A DNA stretch of 64,000 bases from contig NZ_BLJI01000002.1 of assembly GCF_017312365.1 (NCBI RefSeq), positions 248,001-312,000 of the forward strand, read 5' to 3'. The stretch is from Chroococcus sp. FPU101 (GTDB taxonomy: Bacteria > Cyanobacteriota > Cyanobacteriia > Cyanobacteriales > Microcystaceae). Shown piece by piece: positions 17,981 to 26,788 of the stretch. Position 1 is the stretch's first letter; each line of letters opens with the position of its first letter. The notes under the pieces were generated by a model. That model was not told where the DNA came from. It did not search any database and saw nothing but the letters and a program-made list of their open reading frames with translations. Position numbers and translations under genes: made by a program.

Positions 17981-19159
17981 ATGGAGAAAAACTATCTCGT
18001 CTACACATCACATTTATCCATGAAGCCCGATTCTGCTCATGAAATTCATGATGTTATGTGTGCTAATGCGGCTAAAAATTTAGGTTATTCTTCTATTTTT
18101 GCTTATCCAAATTATGAGCCTCCTTCAAGCAAAACTAAACAATGGCTTTTTCCATCTACTCCTCAATTACCTACTCAAGCGTTTAAAGAATTTTATAATG
18201 TTGATGATGGATTAAAAATCACTCCACTTCCAATACCGAAGCTACTTGATAAATATAAAAATAGAATTATAAATCCCTATAAACTTGTTTATCAATATTA
18301 CTTACCTCTTCATATTATTCCCACAGCAAAAATCGTTCATACCAGAGATTGGAGTTGTGTCAAGGCAGCAGTGAAAAAGAAAATCAACGTTATTTATGAA
18401 CGCCACTACTTTGAAGAAAGAGTAATGGAACCTAAAATTACTAATAGTCCCTATTTAAAAATTGCTATCACTCAATCAGATTTAATTAAAAAAAGTTTAA
18501 TTGAATTTGGAATGCCTGAACACAAAGTATTTAGCTTACATAATGGTTTTAGTCAATCTTTTTTAGTCAGAGAACCAGAAGCGGCTCAAGAATGGCGTAA
18601 TAAACTTTTAAAAAATAACCGTCAACAGTTAGTGATTTATTCTGGTGCTTTATATTCTTTTAAAGGAATTGATGTTTTAATTGATGCTGCAAAACATCTG
18701 CCAAATGTACAATTTGCTGTGACTGGGGGCACACCCGAACAAGTAGAACACTATCGTCAATCAGCGAAAGATAAACAAGTCGATAATATTGATTTCTTGG
18801 GCTGGATTTTACCAAGATCTAGTTTAATTAGTCTGTTACAAGCAGCGGATATTCTAGCACATCCTCATTGTTCAGGACATTCAGCAAGCTTCACTAATCC
18901 TGTAAAATTCTTTCAATATATCGCTGTCGGTGTGCCAATTGTTGCCACAGAAATTGAGCCTTTAATGGAGTTTAAAAAGTCTCCTATTGTTGGGGCTTGG
19001 TGTGAGCCAGATCATCCAGTCAAATTTGCCGAATGTATTAAAAAAGTTCTTCAGCAGTATCCGAGAAAAGTTGAAGGTTACGCGGAAAATATTTCATTTG
19101 CTCAACAATTTACTTGGGAAGCCAGAAGCGCGAAAATTTTGCAACTGGCTAATCTTTAA
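17981..19159 (+). CDS. glycosyltransferase (GT4-like, GT-B fold)
   Basis: A 392-residue GT-B type glycosyltransferase. The N-terminal half holds an acceptor domain (GYSSIFAYPNYEPPSS; VHTRDWSCVKAA). The C-terminal Rossmann half begins VIYSGALYSFKGIDVLIDAAKHL, with IDFLGWILP and a donor-site region GHSASFTNPVKFFQYIAVGVPIVAT. The usual E-x7-E of GT4 is replaced by a variant (S-x-x-N-P-x-K-F-F-x-Y), so the donor may differ from that of the enzymes in the cluster at 46-64 kb. It lies 130 bases after the GMC gene, and a pyruvyl transferase follows 50 bases later, which suggests a small cell-surface glycan unit. Confidence 0.82.
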   Translation: MEKNYLVYTSHLSMKPDSAHEIHDVMCANAAKNLGYSSIFAYPNYEPPSSKTKQWLFPSTPQLPTQAFKEFYNVDDGLKITPLPIPKLLDKYKNRIINPYKLVYQYYLPLHIIPTAKIVHTRDWSCVKAAVKKKINVIYERHYFEERVMEPKITNSPYLKIAITQSDLIKKSLIEFGMPEHKVFSLHNGFSQSFLVREPEAAQEWRNKLLKNNRQQLVIYSGALYSFKGIDVLIDAAKHLPNVQFAVTGGTPEQVEHYRQSAKDKQVDNIDFLGWILPRSSLISLLQAADILAHPHCSGHSASFTNPVKFFQYIAVGVPIVATEIEPLMEFKKSPIVGAWCEPDHPVKFAECIKKVLQQYPRKVEGYAENISFAQQFTWEARSAKILQLANL

Positions 19160-19209
19160 ATTAGATTTTCATCATCAAATATCTTAAGTTTATTCTTCGT
19201 CAATTAACC

Positions 19210-20145
19210 ATGCAGCTTTATTATTGTAAATATCCCGATGGTCGTCAAAATTTCGGTGATGCACTCAATCCTTGGATGTGGCAACAACTTTTACCAGACA
19301 TCATTAATGATGAAGATGATGGGGTGACTTTTGTCGGAATTGGAACTTTAATTCACGAAGCATTACCTAGACGCACTTCAAAAGCTAAAAAACGGGTCAT
19401 TTTTGGAACGGGGGCAGGTTTCCCTGGTTCGGAATACAAAAGTATGCCTCAGATTGATGATTCATATACCATTTATAGTCTGCGTGGCCCATTATCTGCA
19501 AAAGCATTACAGGTATCCGAAACTTTAGCCATTACTGATGGAGCCATTTTAGTTAGACGATTATTTGATTATCATCAGCCGAAAAAGTATCGTTTTTCCT
19601 ATATGCCTCACTATAATTTTGCGGGTGAGGGATGGGCGCAAGTATGTCAAAATCTGGGTTTTGGTTATATTGATCCTAGTTCGCCAGTTGAAGAATCTTT
19701 AGCACTTATCAGTCAAACCGAAATCTTGCTTACTGAAGCGATGCACGGAGCCATTTTAGCTGATGCTTTTGGAGTTCCTTGGATTCCGATTAAAACTGAT
19801 CCCAGTATTTTAGACTTTAAATGGCAAGACTGGTGTTTATCGGTGGGTGTGGAATATCAACCAGTGTCGATGTCTCGCTATCATCAACCTCGTGGCACTT
19901 CAGGAGGATGGTCAAAAACCGATTTATCTTCAAAAGATCTGATTTTAAAACCTGTACGACAAGTACGGGACTGGTTACGACAAAAACAGGTGATGAGCGA
20001 GTTTTTAAAGATAGTTCAAACCGTCAAGCCAACCTTAAGTAAAGACGATCGCACTGAGCAGTTAACCAGACAAACTGAGGACAAGCTAGAACAATTTAAG
20101 CAAGATGTCAAAGAAGGAAAATTTCAAGTTTATAGCAAGCTTTAG
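19210..20145 (+). CDS. polysaccharide pyruvyl transferase family protein
   Basis: A 311-residue protein of the polysaccharide pyruvyl transferase family (ExoV/CsaB-like), which adds a ketal pyruvate from PEP to a sugar. Visible family features are NFGDALNPWMW at residues 14-24, RGPLSAKAL (about 96), a Gly-rich FGTGAGFPG, and the C-terminal EAMHGAILADAFGVPWIP with the conserved His. About 45 residues at the end are charged and helical. It pairs with the upstream glycosyltransferase and probably decorates an exported glycan with an acidic group. Confidence 0.82.
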   Translation: MQLYYCKYPDGRQNFGDALNPWMWQQLLPDIINDEDDGVTFVGIGTLIHEALPRRTSKAKKRVIFGTGAGFPGSEYKSMPQIDDSYTIYSLRGPLSAKALQVSETLAITDGAILVRRLFDYHQPKKYRFSYMPHYNFAGEGWAQVCQNLGFGYIDPSSPVEESLALISQTEILLTEAMHGAILADAFGVPWIPIKTDPSILDFKWQDWCLSVGVEYQPVSMSRYHQPRGTSGGWSKTDLSSKDLILKPVRQVRDWLRQKQVMSEFLKIVQTVKPTLSKDDRTEQLTRQTEDKLEQFKQDVKEGKFQVYSKL

Positions 20146-20157
20146 ATGGAGGATAAA

Positions 20158-20209
20158 AATTCACTCTTTAGATAGATAATTGGCTCTATCTATAGGGTAG
20201 AGGTGAATT
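20158..20209. repeat. long imperfect inverted repeat after the pyruvyl transferase gene
   Basis: AATTCAC (20158-20164) and GTGAATT (20203-20209) are perfect outer arms. ATAGATA and TATCTAT form an inner stem around a short loop. No T-run follows on the plus strand; on the minus strand TTTTTA follows. It may be a weak terminator between the pyruvyl transferase and kinase genes or an operator-like site. The rest of the gap to 20327 is AT-rich and shows nothing else. Confidence 0.5.
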
Positions 20210-20327
20210 AAAACAAAATTACTTGCTTATCTTGTTTTAGGATTAATTTTCTTAGGATTCCTCAAGCTCATAAAACGCTCATTTTAGATAAACTAATGGT
20301 TAGATCCTTAACTTGAGAGCTATAACT

Positions 20328-23300
20328 GTGACTCATCAGATAAATTTCAGACTATCTGAAATCATATTTGTTGGCGATAGCCAAATGGCGACATTAATGC
20401 AATCATATGATTGGTCAACTACGTCAATGGGTCTAGTTGAAACATGGCCACAAAGCCTTAAAACAGTTATTCGTATTATCTTAGCTTCCCCTCATCCGAT
20501 GTGTATCTGGTGGGGACAGTCGATGATAAATTTCTATAACGATGCTTATATTCCTCTTTTAGGGCAACGTCATCCTCAACCTTTGGGTCAATCTGCTTTT
20601 GATGTGTGGCCAACAATTAGACAACAAGCTGAAGCCGTTCTCAATGAGGGAAAATCGTTCCAAAATGAAGATCAACTACTAATATTAGATCGTAACGGTT
20701 ATTCAGAAGAAACCTACTTTACTTTTTTTTATAGTCCTTTACTAGATGACGATGGTCAAGTGGGAGGCGTATTCTGCACCGCTACTGAAAACACTAAACG
20801 AGTCCTGAGCCCTCGTCGTATACACACACTAGACCAACTCGCACAAACAACCACAAAAGCAACAACGCGAGAATCAGCAAATCAAGATGAGAATGAAAGA
20901 TTAACACAACTGCAACAAGAAGCCCAGACGAGCAAACAACAGCTTAAAAGCATTTTATCGAGTATTAGTGATGGTTTTTATGTCTTAGATCGCAACTGGC
21001 ATTTTATCTATGTTAACGATCGCCTGTGTGAAATGGCGGGGATGCAACGAGAAGAAATGCTTGGGAAAAGCATATGGGATTTATTTTCTGACGCTGTTGA
21101 TACCGATGTTTACGTGCAGTTCCATCGAGCATTACAAGAGCAAATACCACTCCAGTTTGAGTATTTCTATTCTTCTTGGAGTCGTTGGTATGAAAACCGA
21201 GTTTATCCGTCATCTAATGGAATATCTATTTTTGCGGCTGACATTACCAAACGCAAACAAACAGAACTTTTGCTGATTGAACAGAAACAAATCCTAGAAT
21301 TGATTGCAACAGGGCAACCTTTAGAAAACTGTCTTCAAGCCATATGTAACTCGATTTCTAAGCTAAATCCCCGCATCCGTGCCTGTTTCTTGCTCGCCGA
21401 TGAAAGAAGAGCGGCCTTTCAATGCCTTATCACTCCAGATCTTCCGCCATCTTTTGGACAAGGGATTAAGGGTGCGCCGATTAATGAATTATGTATTGGT
21501 ACTTGTGGTACAGCCGTGTATTGTGGTGAGCCGATCACTTGTACTGATATCGTTAATGATACTCGCTGGTCTCCAGCATGGCGGGAATTATGTATCGCTC
21601 ACGGGATACAGGCGTGTCATTCTAGACCCGTGTTTAATGTAGAAGGATTAGCTCTTGGCTCACTGATGCTGTGCTTTGATGAGGCGCGGCTGCCCTCTGA
21701 ATGGGAATATCAACTTGCTGACTTTGGGACACAAGTGGCTAGTATTGTCTTTGAGGACGATCAATCCAATTTGGCCCTACGCAAAAGTGAAGAACGGTTA
21801 AGTTTAGCGATCAACAACGCTGGGATGGGGACTTGGGATGTTAATTTACAAACACGCCATACCATCTGGTCAGAAAACCATTTTGCCTTGTTGGGCTATG
21901 AACCTGTAGCCAGTGGTGAAGCGACCTACGAAATGTGGGGCAGCCGAGTCTATCCAGATGATTTTAAACCCGTGCTTCGGGCCATGAAACAGGCCAAACA
22001 GACGCGATCGCTCTACAGTTCAGAATATCGCATCATTCGAGCCGATAATGGTGAAATTCGCTGGTTAAAAGAATTTGGGCGATTTATCTATGACGAGATG
22101 GGGCAAGCTGTGCGCTTTATTGGCATTTTCTTTGATACTAGCGAGGCCAAACAGCAGGAAACCGAACGCCAGCAAATCGAAACCGCCCTTCAAGAAAGCC
22201 AAGCTTTATTAGAAGCATTTATGCGCTATTCCCCTGGGGCAACCTATATTAAAGATGAAGCAGGACGTTATCTGTATGTCAATCCATTAAACGAACGTAT
22301 CTGCAATCGCCCTTTAGCAGAATGGTTAGGCAAAACCGATTTTGAATTATTTTCTTTCTCACAAGCTCAACACTGGCACAATCATGATTTGATGGCTCTC
22401 GAAACAGGACAAGCGATCGAGGTAACAGAAACCTTTACAAAAGAAGATGGCGAACACCATTACATCTCATTTAAGTTTCCCATTCCTCAATCAGATGGTA
22501 GACAACTACTAGGTGGAATTTCGGTGGATGTGACGGAACGCTATCTGACCGAAATCGCACTTCATCAAAGCGAGGAACAACTTCGACTAGCCACCGATGC
22601 CGCTAATTTAGGAATGTGGTATTGGAATGTAGCCACTGATACACTGACTTGGACAGACCGAGCAAAAGCCATGTTTGGTTTACCAGTAGATACCAAAATG
22701 TCAATGCAGGTGTTTTTAGAGGCTATACATCCAGACGATCGCTCCTTTGTGCAAACAGTTGTCAGTGAATTGAAAGCGGGTCAGGTGTATACAGAAATCG
22801 AGTACCGAACGCTGTGGCCCGATGGTACAGTCCGTTGGATCTTGGCTAAAGGTGATTGTGCTTATGATGCTGAGGGAAACCTGACGGCAACGCGGGGTGT
22901 ATTAATCGATATTAGTGAGCGGAAGCTTTCAGAAGCTAAAATCGCCGCTAATGAAGCCAAACTAAGCAGTTTTGTTGAAGCGAATGTGGTAGGCATTCTC
23001 TACGGTGACATTTACGGGAACATCTGGCAAGCGAATGATGAACTACTCAGAATCGTTGGCTATACAAGAGAGGAGCTTCAAGCAGGACGACTTCGTTGGA
23101 TTGATATCACACCCCCTGAGCATTTACCACTAGATGAACAAAAAATTGCCGAAGCCAAAGCGAATGGTGCTTGTACTCCCTATGAAAAGGATTACATTCA
23201 CAAAAAGGGTCATCGGGTACCTGTTTTGGTGGGCTATAGTTTGGTTGGAGAAGATAGAGTAGAGTCGGTGGCGTTTATTCTCGATTTAAGCGCACGTAAA

Positions 23301-24431
23301 CAAGCTGAAGAAGCATTACGTCAAAGTGAAGCTCGTCTGAAGCAATTGGTCGAACTGAATTTGCTTGGTGTTATGTTTTGGGATACCGATGGTAAGATTC
23401 TAGATGCTAATGATGCTTTCCTTAATTTAGTGGGTTACACTCGCGAAGATTTACAAGCGGGACGAGTTAACTGGAGAGCGATGACACCCCCCGAACAACT
23501 CGACATCAGTGAATTGTCTTTAAACAGGATGCAGCAGCAGTCATCCGACGCGATTGAAAAAGAGTATATCCGTAAAGATGGAACACGTGTACCTATTTTG
23601 TTAGGCGGTGTGATGTTTCAGAATTCACAAAATCGAGGCGTTAGTTTTGTGGTGGATATCAGCGAACGTAAGCAATCCGAAATGCGTCTACAACAACAAG
23701 CCTCTAAACTAATACAATTGAACGCAACTTTGGAGCAAACCACCGCTAAACTAATTGAACGCAATCAAGAGTTAGATCGTTTTGTTTATACCGTTTCCCA
23801 CGATCTCAAAGCTCCTTTGCGCGGTATTTCTAACCTCTCACAATGGATTGCTGATGATCTAGAAGGACAACTAGACGATGAAAATCTTCGCCAAATGAAG
23901 CTTTTGCAAAATCGAGTGGTTCGTATGGAAGCTTTGATTAATGGTTTGCTGGCCTATTCTCGGATTGGTCGTACTGAAGTCGCTACAGAACCCGTTAAAG
24001 TTGGAGAGTTACTGAATGAGATTCTGGATTCTCTGATCATACCACCTACTTTTACAATCTATGTACAGCCCGATCTGCCAACTATTTTGACTAAAAGATT
24101 GTTGTTATCCCAAGTCTTTTCTAATTTAATTAGTAATGCGATTAAACACAACGATTGCATCGATGGACGAATTGAAATTAAAGCGAATTTAAAAGACGAA
24201 TACTATGAATTTTCAGTGAGTGATAATGGCCCTGGTATCGCCCCAGAAAATCATAATCGCGTTTTTGATATTTTCCAAACCCTCAAAGCGCAGGATGTCC
24301 CAGAAAGTACGGGAATCGGTTTATCAATTGTCAAAAAAATTATTGAAACAGAAGGAGGTACGATTGTTTTAGAGTCACAATTAGGTGAGGGGGCTACTTT
24401 CCGTTTTACTTGGCCCCTAAAACCCACTTAA
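20328..24431 (+). CDS. multi-PAS/GAF sensor histidine kinase
   Basis: About 1367 residues with no clear membrane helix, so probably soluble. The order is an N-terminal PAS-like module (YDWSTTSMGLVETWPQSLKT), a PAS domain (about 180-300), a GAF domain (about 310-465), then five more PAS/PAC modules (about 470-1110), a HisKA domain (TVSHDLKAPLRG, phospho-accepting His near 1158) and an HATPase_c domain (SNLISNAIKHND, SDNGPGIAP, STGIGLSIVKKI). No receiver domain is attached and no response regulator lies beside it. The GTG at 20328 is chosen because homologues of this class have residues before the YDWS motif that would be lost from ATG 20385; a TTG at 20313 is also possible. The signal is unknown. 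The stop shares bases with the convergent pheA stop. Confidence 0.92.
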   Translation: MTHQINFRLSEIIFVGDSQMATLMQSYDWSTTSMGLVETWPQSLKTVIRIILASPHPMCIWWGQSMINFYNDAYIPLLGQRHPQPLGQSAFDVWPTIRQQAEAVLNEGKSFQNEDQLLILDRNGYSEETYFTFFYSPLLDDDGQVGGVFCTATENTKRVLSPRRIHTLDQLAQTTTKATTRESANQDENERLTQLQQEAQTSKQQLKSILSSISDGFYVLDRNWHFIYVNDRLCEMAGMQREEMLGKSIWDLFSDAVDTDVYVQFHRALQEQIPLQFEYFYSSWSRWYENRVYPSSNGISIFAADITKRKQTELLLIEQKQILELIATGQPLENCLQAICNSISKLNPRIRACFLLADERRAAFQCLITPDLPPSFGQGIKGAPINELCIGTCGTAVYCGEPITCTDIVNDTRWSPAWRELCIAHGIQACHSRPVFNVEGLALGSLMLCFDEARLPSEWEYQLADFGTQVASIVFEDDQSNLALRKSEERLSLAINNAGMGTWDVNLQTRHTIWSENHFALLGYEPVASGEATYEMWGSRVYPDDFKPVLRAMKQAKQTRSLYSSEYRIIRADNGEIRWLKEFGRFIYDEMGQAVRFIGIFFDTSEAKQQETERQQIETALQESQALLEAFMRYSPGATYIKDEAGRYLYVNPLNERICNRPLAEWLGKTDFELFSFSQAQHWHNHDLMALETGQAIEVTETFTKEDGEHHYISFKFPIPQSDGRQLLGGISVDVTERYLTEIALHQSEEQLRLATDAANLGMWYWNVATDTLTWTDRAKAMFGLPVDTKMSMQVFLEAIHPDDRSFVQTVVSELKAGQVYTEIEYRTLWPDGTVRWILAKGDCAYDAEGNLTATRGVLIDISERKLSEAKIAANEAKLSSFVEANVVGILYGDIYGNIWQANDELLRIVGYTREELQAGRLRWIDITPPEHLPLDEQKIAEAKANGACTPYEKDYIHKKGHRVPVLVGYSLVGEDRVESVAFILDLSARKQAEEALRQSEARLKQLVELNLLGVMFWDTDGKILDANDAFLNLVGYTREDLQAGRVNWRAMTPPEQLDISELSLNRMQQQSSDAIEKEYIRKDGTRVPILLGGVMFQNSQNRGVSFVVDISERKQSEMRLQQQASKLIQLNATLEQTTAKLIERNQELDRFVYTVSHDLKAPLRGISNLSQWIADDLEGQLDDENLRQMKLLQNRVVRMEALINGLLAYSRIGRTEVATEPVKVGELLNEILDSLIIPPTFTIYVQPDLPTILTKRLLLSQVFSNLISNAIKHNDCIDGRIEIKANLKDEYYEFSVSDNGPGIAPENHNRVFDIFQTLKAQDVPESTGIGLSIVKKIIETEGGTIVLESQLGEGATFRFTWPLKPT

Positions 24432-25288
24432 AGTTCAGATAAGATTGAGTTTGACAAAGGAGTGACTGAATATTGTCCAAATACTCTAAGAATTTCCGTA
24501 TGGGTGGCTAATTCGGTTAAAGCTTCTTCAGTCAGATGATTATTTTCGACTTCTAGATCGATAAAAAATAAATATTCTCCTAGCGATCGTCGAGTGGGGC
24601 GTGACTCAATTCGTGATAAATTAATCTCTTTACTGGCAAAAATCTGTAACGGTTTGACTAAGGCCCCTGGTACATTAGCAGGGACACTAAAACCCAGAGT
24701 AATTTTATTGCCAACAGTATTAGGATTTAAACCCACAACCCAAAATCGCGTACAGTTATCGGGATAATCATTGATATTCGTCGCTAAAACTGGTAAATCG
24801 TATAATTTTGCTGCACGAGGAGACGCAATAGCAGCCGATGTGGGATCTTGATTAATGAGGGATAAAGCTTCTGTTGTAGAATTAGTGGGAATTAGCTTGA
24901 CTTTTGGTAAAGAATGTGTAAGCCAGCGTTGACATTGCGCTAAAGCTTGTGGATGGGAATAAACTGTATCGATGCCTTGTAGCGATGTACCTCTAGAGAG
25001 AAAAACATGAGGAATCGGTAAAACTAACTCTTGTTGAATTTTGAGTTGTTCGAGTTGCCAGAGGGTATCTAGGGTAATCGTCACGCTTCCCTCGGTTGAA
25101 TTTTCTACTGGTGCAACCGCCAAATTAGCCTCTTTTGTAGCGACAGATTGGATCGTTTGAGCAATACTTGAACAAGGATGCAAAATAATCTTTTCATCAG
25201 TTGTATCTGCCAAAATACGAGCGTAGGCTAAAGCTGCGGTTTCAGTATTCGTTCCCTGCGGGCCAAGATAAGCAAGCGAGATCGCCAT
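24428..25288 (-). CDS. pheA: prephenate dehydratase
   Basis: A 286-residue enzyme that converts prephenate to phenylpyruvate in phenylalanine synthesis. The catalytic domain (1-185) starts IAYLGP-like (ISLAYLGPQGTNTETAA) and contains NCTRFWVVG, with the catalytic Thr of the TRF motif. The ACT regulatory domain follows (about 197-275), with the Phe-binding signature SRIESRPTRRSLGEYLFF. It is monofunctional: no chorismate mutase domain. Feedback inhibition by Phe through the ACT domain is expected. The TTAA at 24428-24431 supplies the stop codon for both this gene and the convergent kinase. Confidence 0.96.
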   Translation of the reverse strand: MAISLAYLGPQGTNTETAALAYARILADTTDEKIILHPCSSIAQTIQSVATKEANLAVAPVENSTEGSVTITLDTLWQLEQLKIQQELVLPIPHVFLSRGTSLQGIDTVYSHPQALAQCQRWLTHSLPKVKLIPTNSTTEALSLINQDPTSAAIASPRAAKLYDLPVLATNINDYPDNCTRFWVVGLNPNTVGNKITLGFSVPANVPGALVKPLQIFASKEINLSRIESRPTRRSLGEYLFFIDLEVENNHLTEEALTELATHTEILRVFGQYSVTPLSNSILSEL

Positions 25289-25523
25289 AAACGTAAATAT
25301 GAGTCGATAATACTCTACTTTAACCCCTTTAGAACGGCTTTTGTATTAAGTAGTTTAAACATCAACACGCCTCGTCGAAAGTGTAAGGCTACTACCATAG
25401 CTGCATTCTGTGAAACGTTGACCTCAAAGTAGCGTGGTGAGGCATTCCAGCTATTCAGTAAAAAGAAGATATATTGATATTATTCTAATAGGCAATTGTC
25501 AAGATAAATTAATAAGAGGAATC

Positions 25524-26204
25524 ATGATTAACAAGCTTAAATCTATGGTCAAACAACTACTTTTTACCTCTTCTGATGAAAAACGGCATTCTTTGGTAGG
25601 ATCTTCTCAACTTTGGCAAATGAAGCGTAATTTTCAGATTCAGTTCCTTAAAAGCGTTGGTTTACAACCCGAAAATTATTTATTAGATATCGGTTGTGGA
25701 ACATTGAGGGGTGGTATTCCCTTGATTAAATATTTACAAAAAGATCATTACTTTGGAATAGAGGCTAGAGAAAATGCGCTCTTAGAAGGTCGAAAAGAAA
25801 TTAAAAAGTTTAATCTTGAGGAGAAAAACCCGACACTGATTTGCACAAAAGATGTTTCATCACTCACATTAGAGCAAAAATTTGATTTTATTTGGGCATT
25901 TTCTGTTTTATTTCACATGAGCGATGAGATTTTAGATAGTTATCTATCTTTAATTAGTAAGAGCCTGAAAAATGATGGGGCTTTTTATGCCAATGTAATG
26001 ATTTATAATAGTTTAGATGAAAAAAGTAAACAAACTGGAAATTGGAAAGAATTTCCGGTGATGAATCGCACTTTAGATTTTTATCAAGAATTAGGACTAC
26101 ACCATAACCTAGGCTTTGCTGAACTAGGGACACTAGCAGACTTGGGTCATCTTTCAAACACTGGACAAGATCAACAAAAAATGCTCAAATTTTGGAAAAT
26201 TTGA
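25524..26204 (+). CDS. SAM-dependent methyltransferase
   Basis: A 226-residue class I methyltransferase with the SAM-binding motif YLLDIGCGTLRGG near residue 55, the acidic residue of motif II (YFGIEAREN) and motif IV (FDFIWAFSVLFHM). The substrate is unknown. ATG 25524 follows AAGAGGA a few bases upstream; a GTG at 25434 is in frame but would add 30 residues without family resemblance. It is divergent from pheA across a 235-base gap that holds no recognised feature, and it stands alone on its strand. Confidence 0.82.
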   Translation: MINKLKSMVKQLLFTSSDEKRHSLVGSSQLWQMKRNFQIQFLKSVGLQPENYLLDIGCGTLRGGIPLIKYLQKDHYFGIEARENALLEGRKEIKKFNLEEKNPTLICTKDVSSLTLEQKFDFIWAFSVLFHMSDEILDSYLSLISKSLKNDGAFYANVMIYNSLDEKSKQTGNWKEFPVMNRTLDFYQELGLHHNLGFAELGTLADLGHLSNTGQDQQKMLKFWKI

Positions 26205-26250
26205 ATTTTTTGAGCATTATGGAATTTGTTGAATTCCTAAATATTACGTT

Positions 26251-26412
26251 AAAAAACAGACTAAATTAGCACCAGAGATCGGTTATCAGGCAGTTAAAGA
26301 AAATAAAAAACACAAACGGCACATTTTAGCCGATACTTTGGGCTTACTATTAATGTAGTAGTTACAGCCGCTAATCTAACTCAAAAAGCGGTAGTCTGGC
26401 TTGTTCTCATCG
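26251..26412 (+). pseudogene. IS5-type transposase fragment, frameshifted
   Basis: From 26251 the frame reads a stretch ending KHKRHILADTLGLLLM and a stop at 26356. The -1 frame then continues VVVTAANLTQKAVVWLVL. Together they match the conserved 'GRKRHILVDTLGLLLTVVVTAAN' region of IS5-family transposases, including the catalytic Asp context. Both ends of the gene are missing and the frame is broken, so this is a dead remnant. The remaining non-coding stretch 26413-26608 shows nothing recognisable. Confidence 0.75.
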
Positions 26413-26608
26413 AAATTAACACTCATCTCCTAGTCATCCTTGTTGTGCTAAACAGCCATTGGTTAAGATTTTATAGAATAAAACTTCTATGGCTCAAAAT
26501 AATGGTATTCTAACTTACGTTTCGCGCATTTTCTAACCTTGGACTTTTGTCAGAGCAAAATCCTTCGCACTACGATCAATAATATAGAGCCAACTTAGGG
26601 GAAAACGG

Positions 26609-26740
26609 ATGAAAGGCTTAATTGTGCCATCTCTAGTGATTATAGCAACAGGAATATTTGTAGCAGTTGCCTATGCAGACTCAGAGCATGATGCGACAAC
26701 AGTCGAACATACTCAAGTTACGCAAGTGCTAAACCATTAA
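26609..26740 (+). CDS. 43-residue exported mini-protein
   Basis: A short ORF beginning MKGLIVPSLVIIATG and ending QVLNH, with AGGGG seven bases before the ATG. The N-terminus is a hydrophobic stretch ending VAYA-DS, a good signal-peptidase site (AxA-type); the predicted mature part is about 20 polar residues rich in Glu, His, Asp and Thr. I know no family. It converges on the grr operon (grrM stop is 49 bases away). No aromatic-x-Asn triplets are present, so it is not an obvious second substrate of GrrM. It could also be a chance ORF, but the ribosome-binding site and signal peptide favour a real gene. Confidence 0.5.
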   Translation: MKGLIVPSLVIIATGIFVAVAYADSEHDATTVEHTQVTQVLNH

Positions 26741-26788
26741 AATGATGTCGAGCAATACCAATCTAACAGACTAAATTAAATAATGGGA

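Noticed and set aside
26609..26740. The mini-protein as a second GrrM substrate
   Set aside because: It contains no aromatic-x-Asn/Asp triplet and no Gly-rich core, and it is transcribed from the opposite strand.
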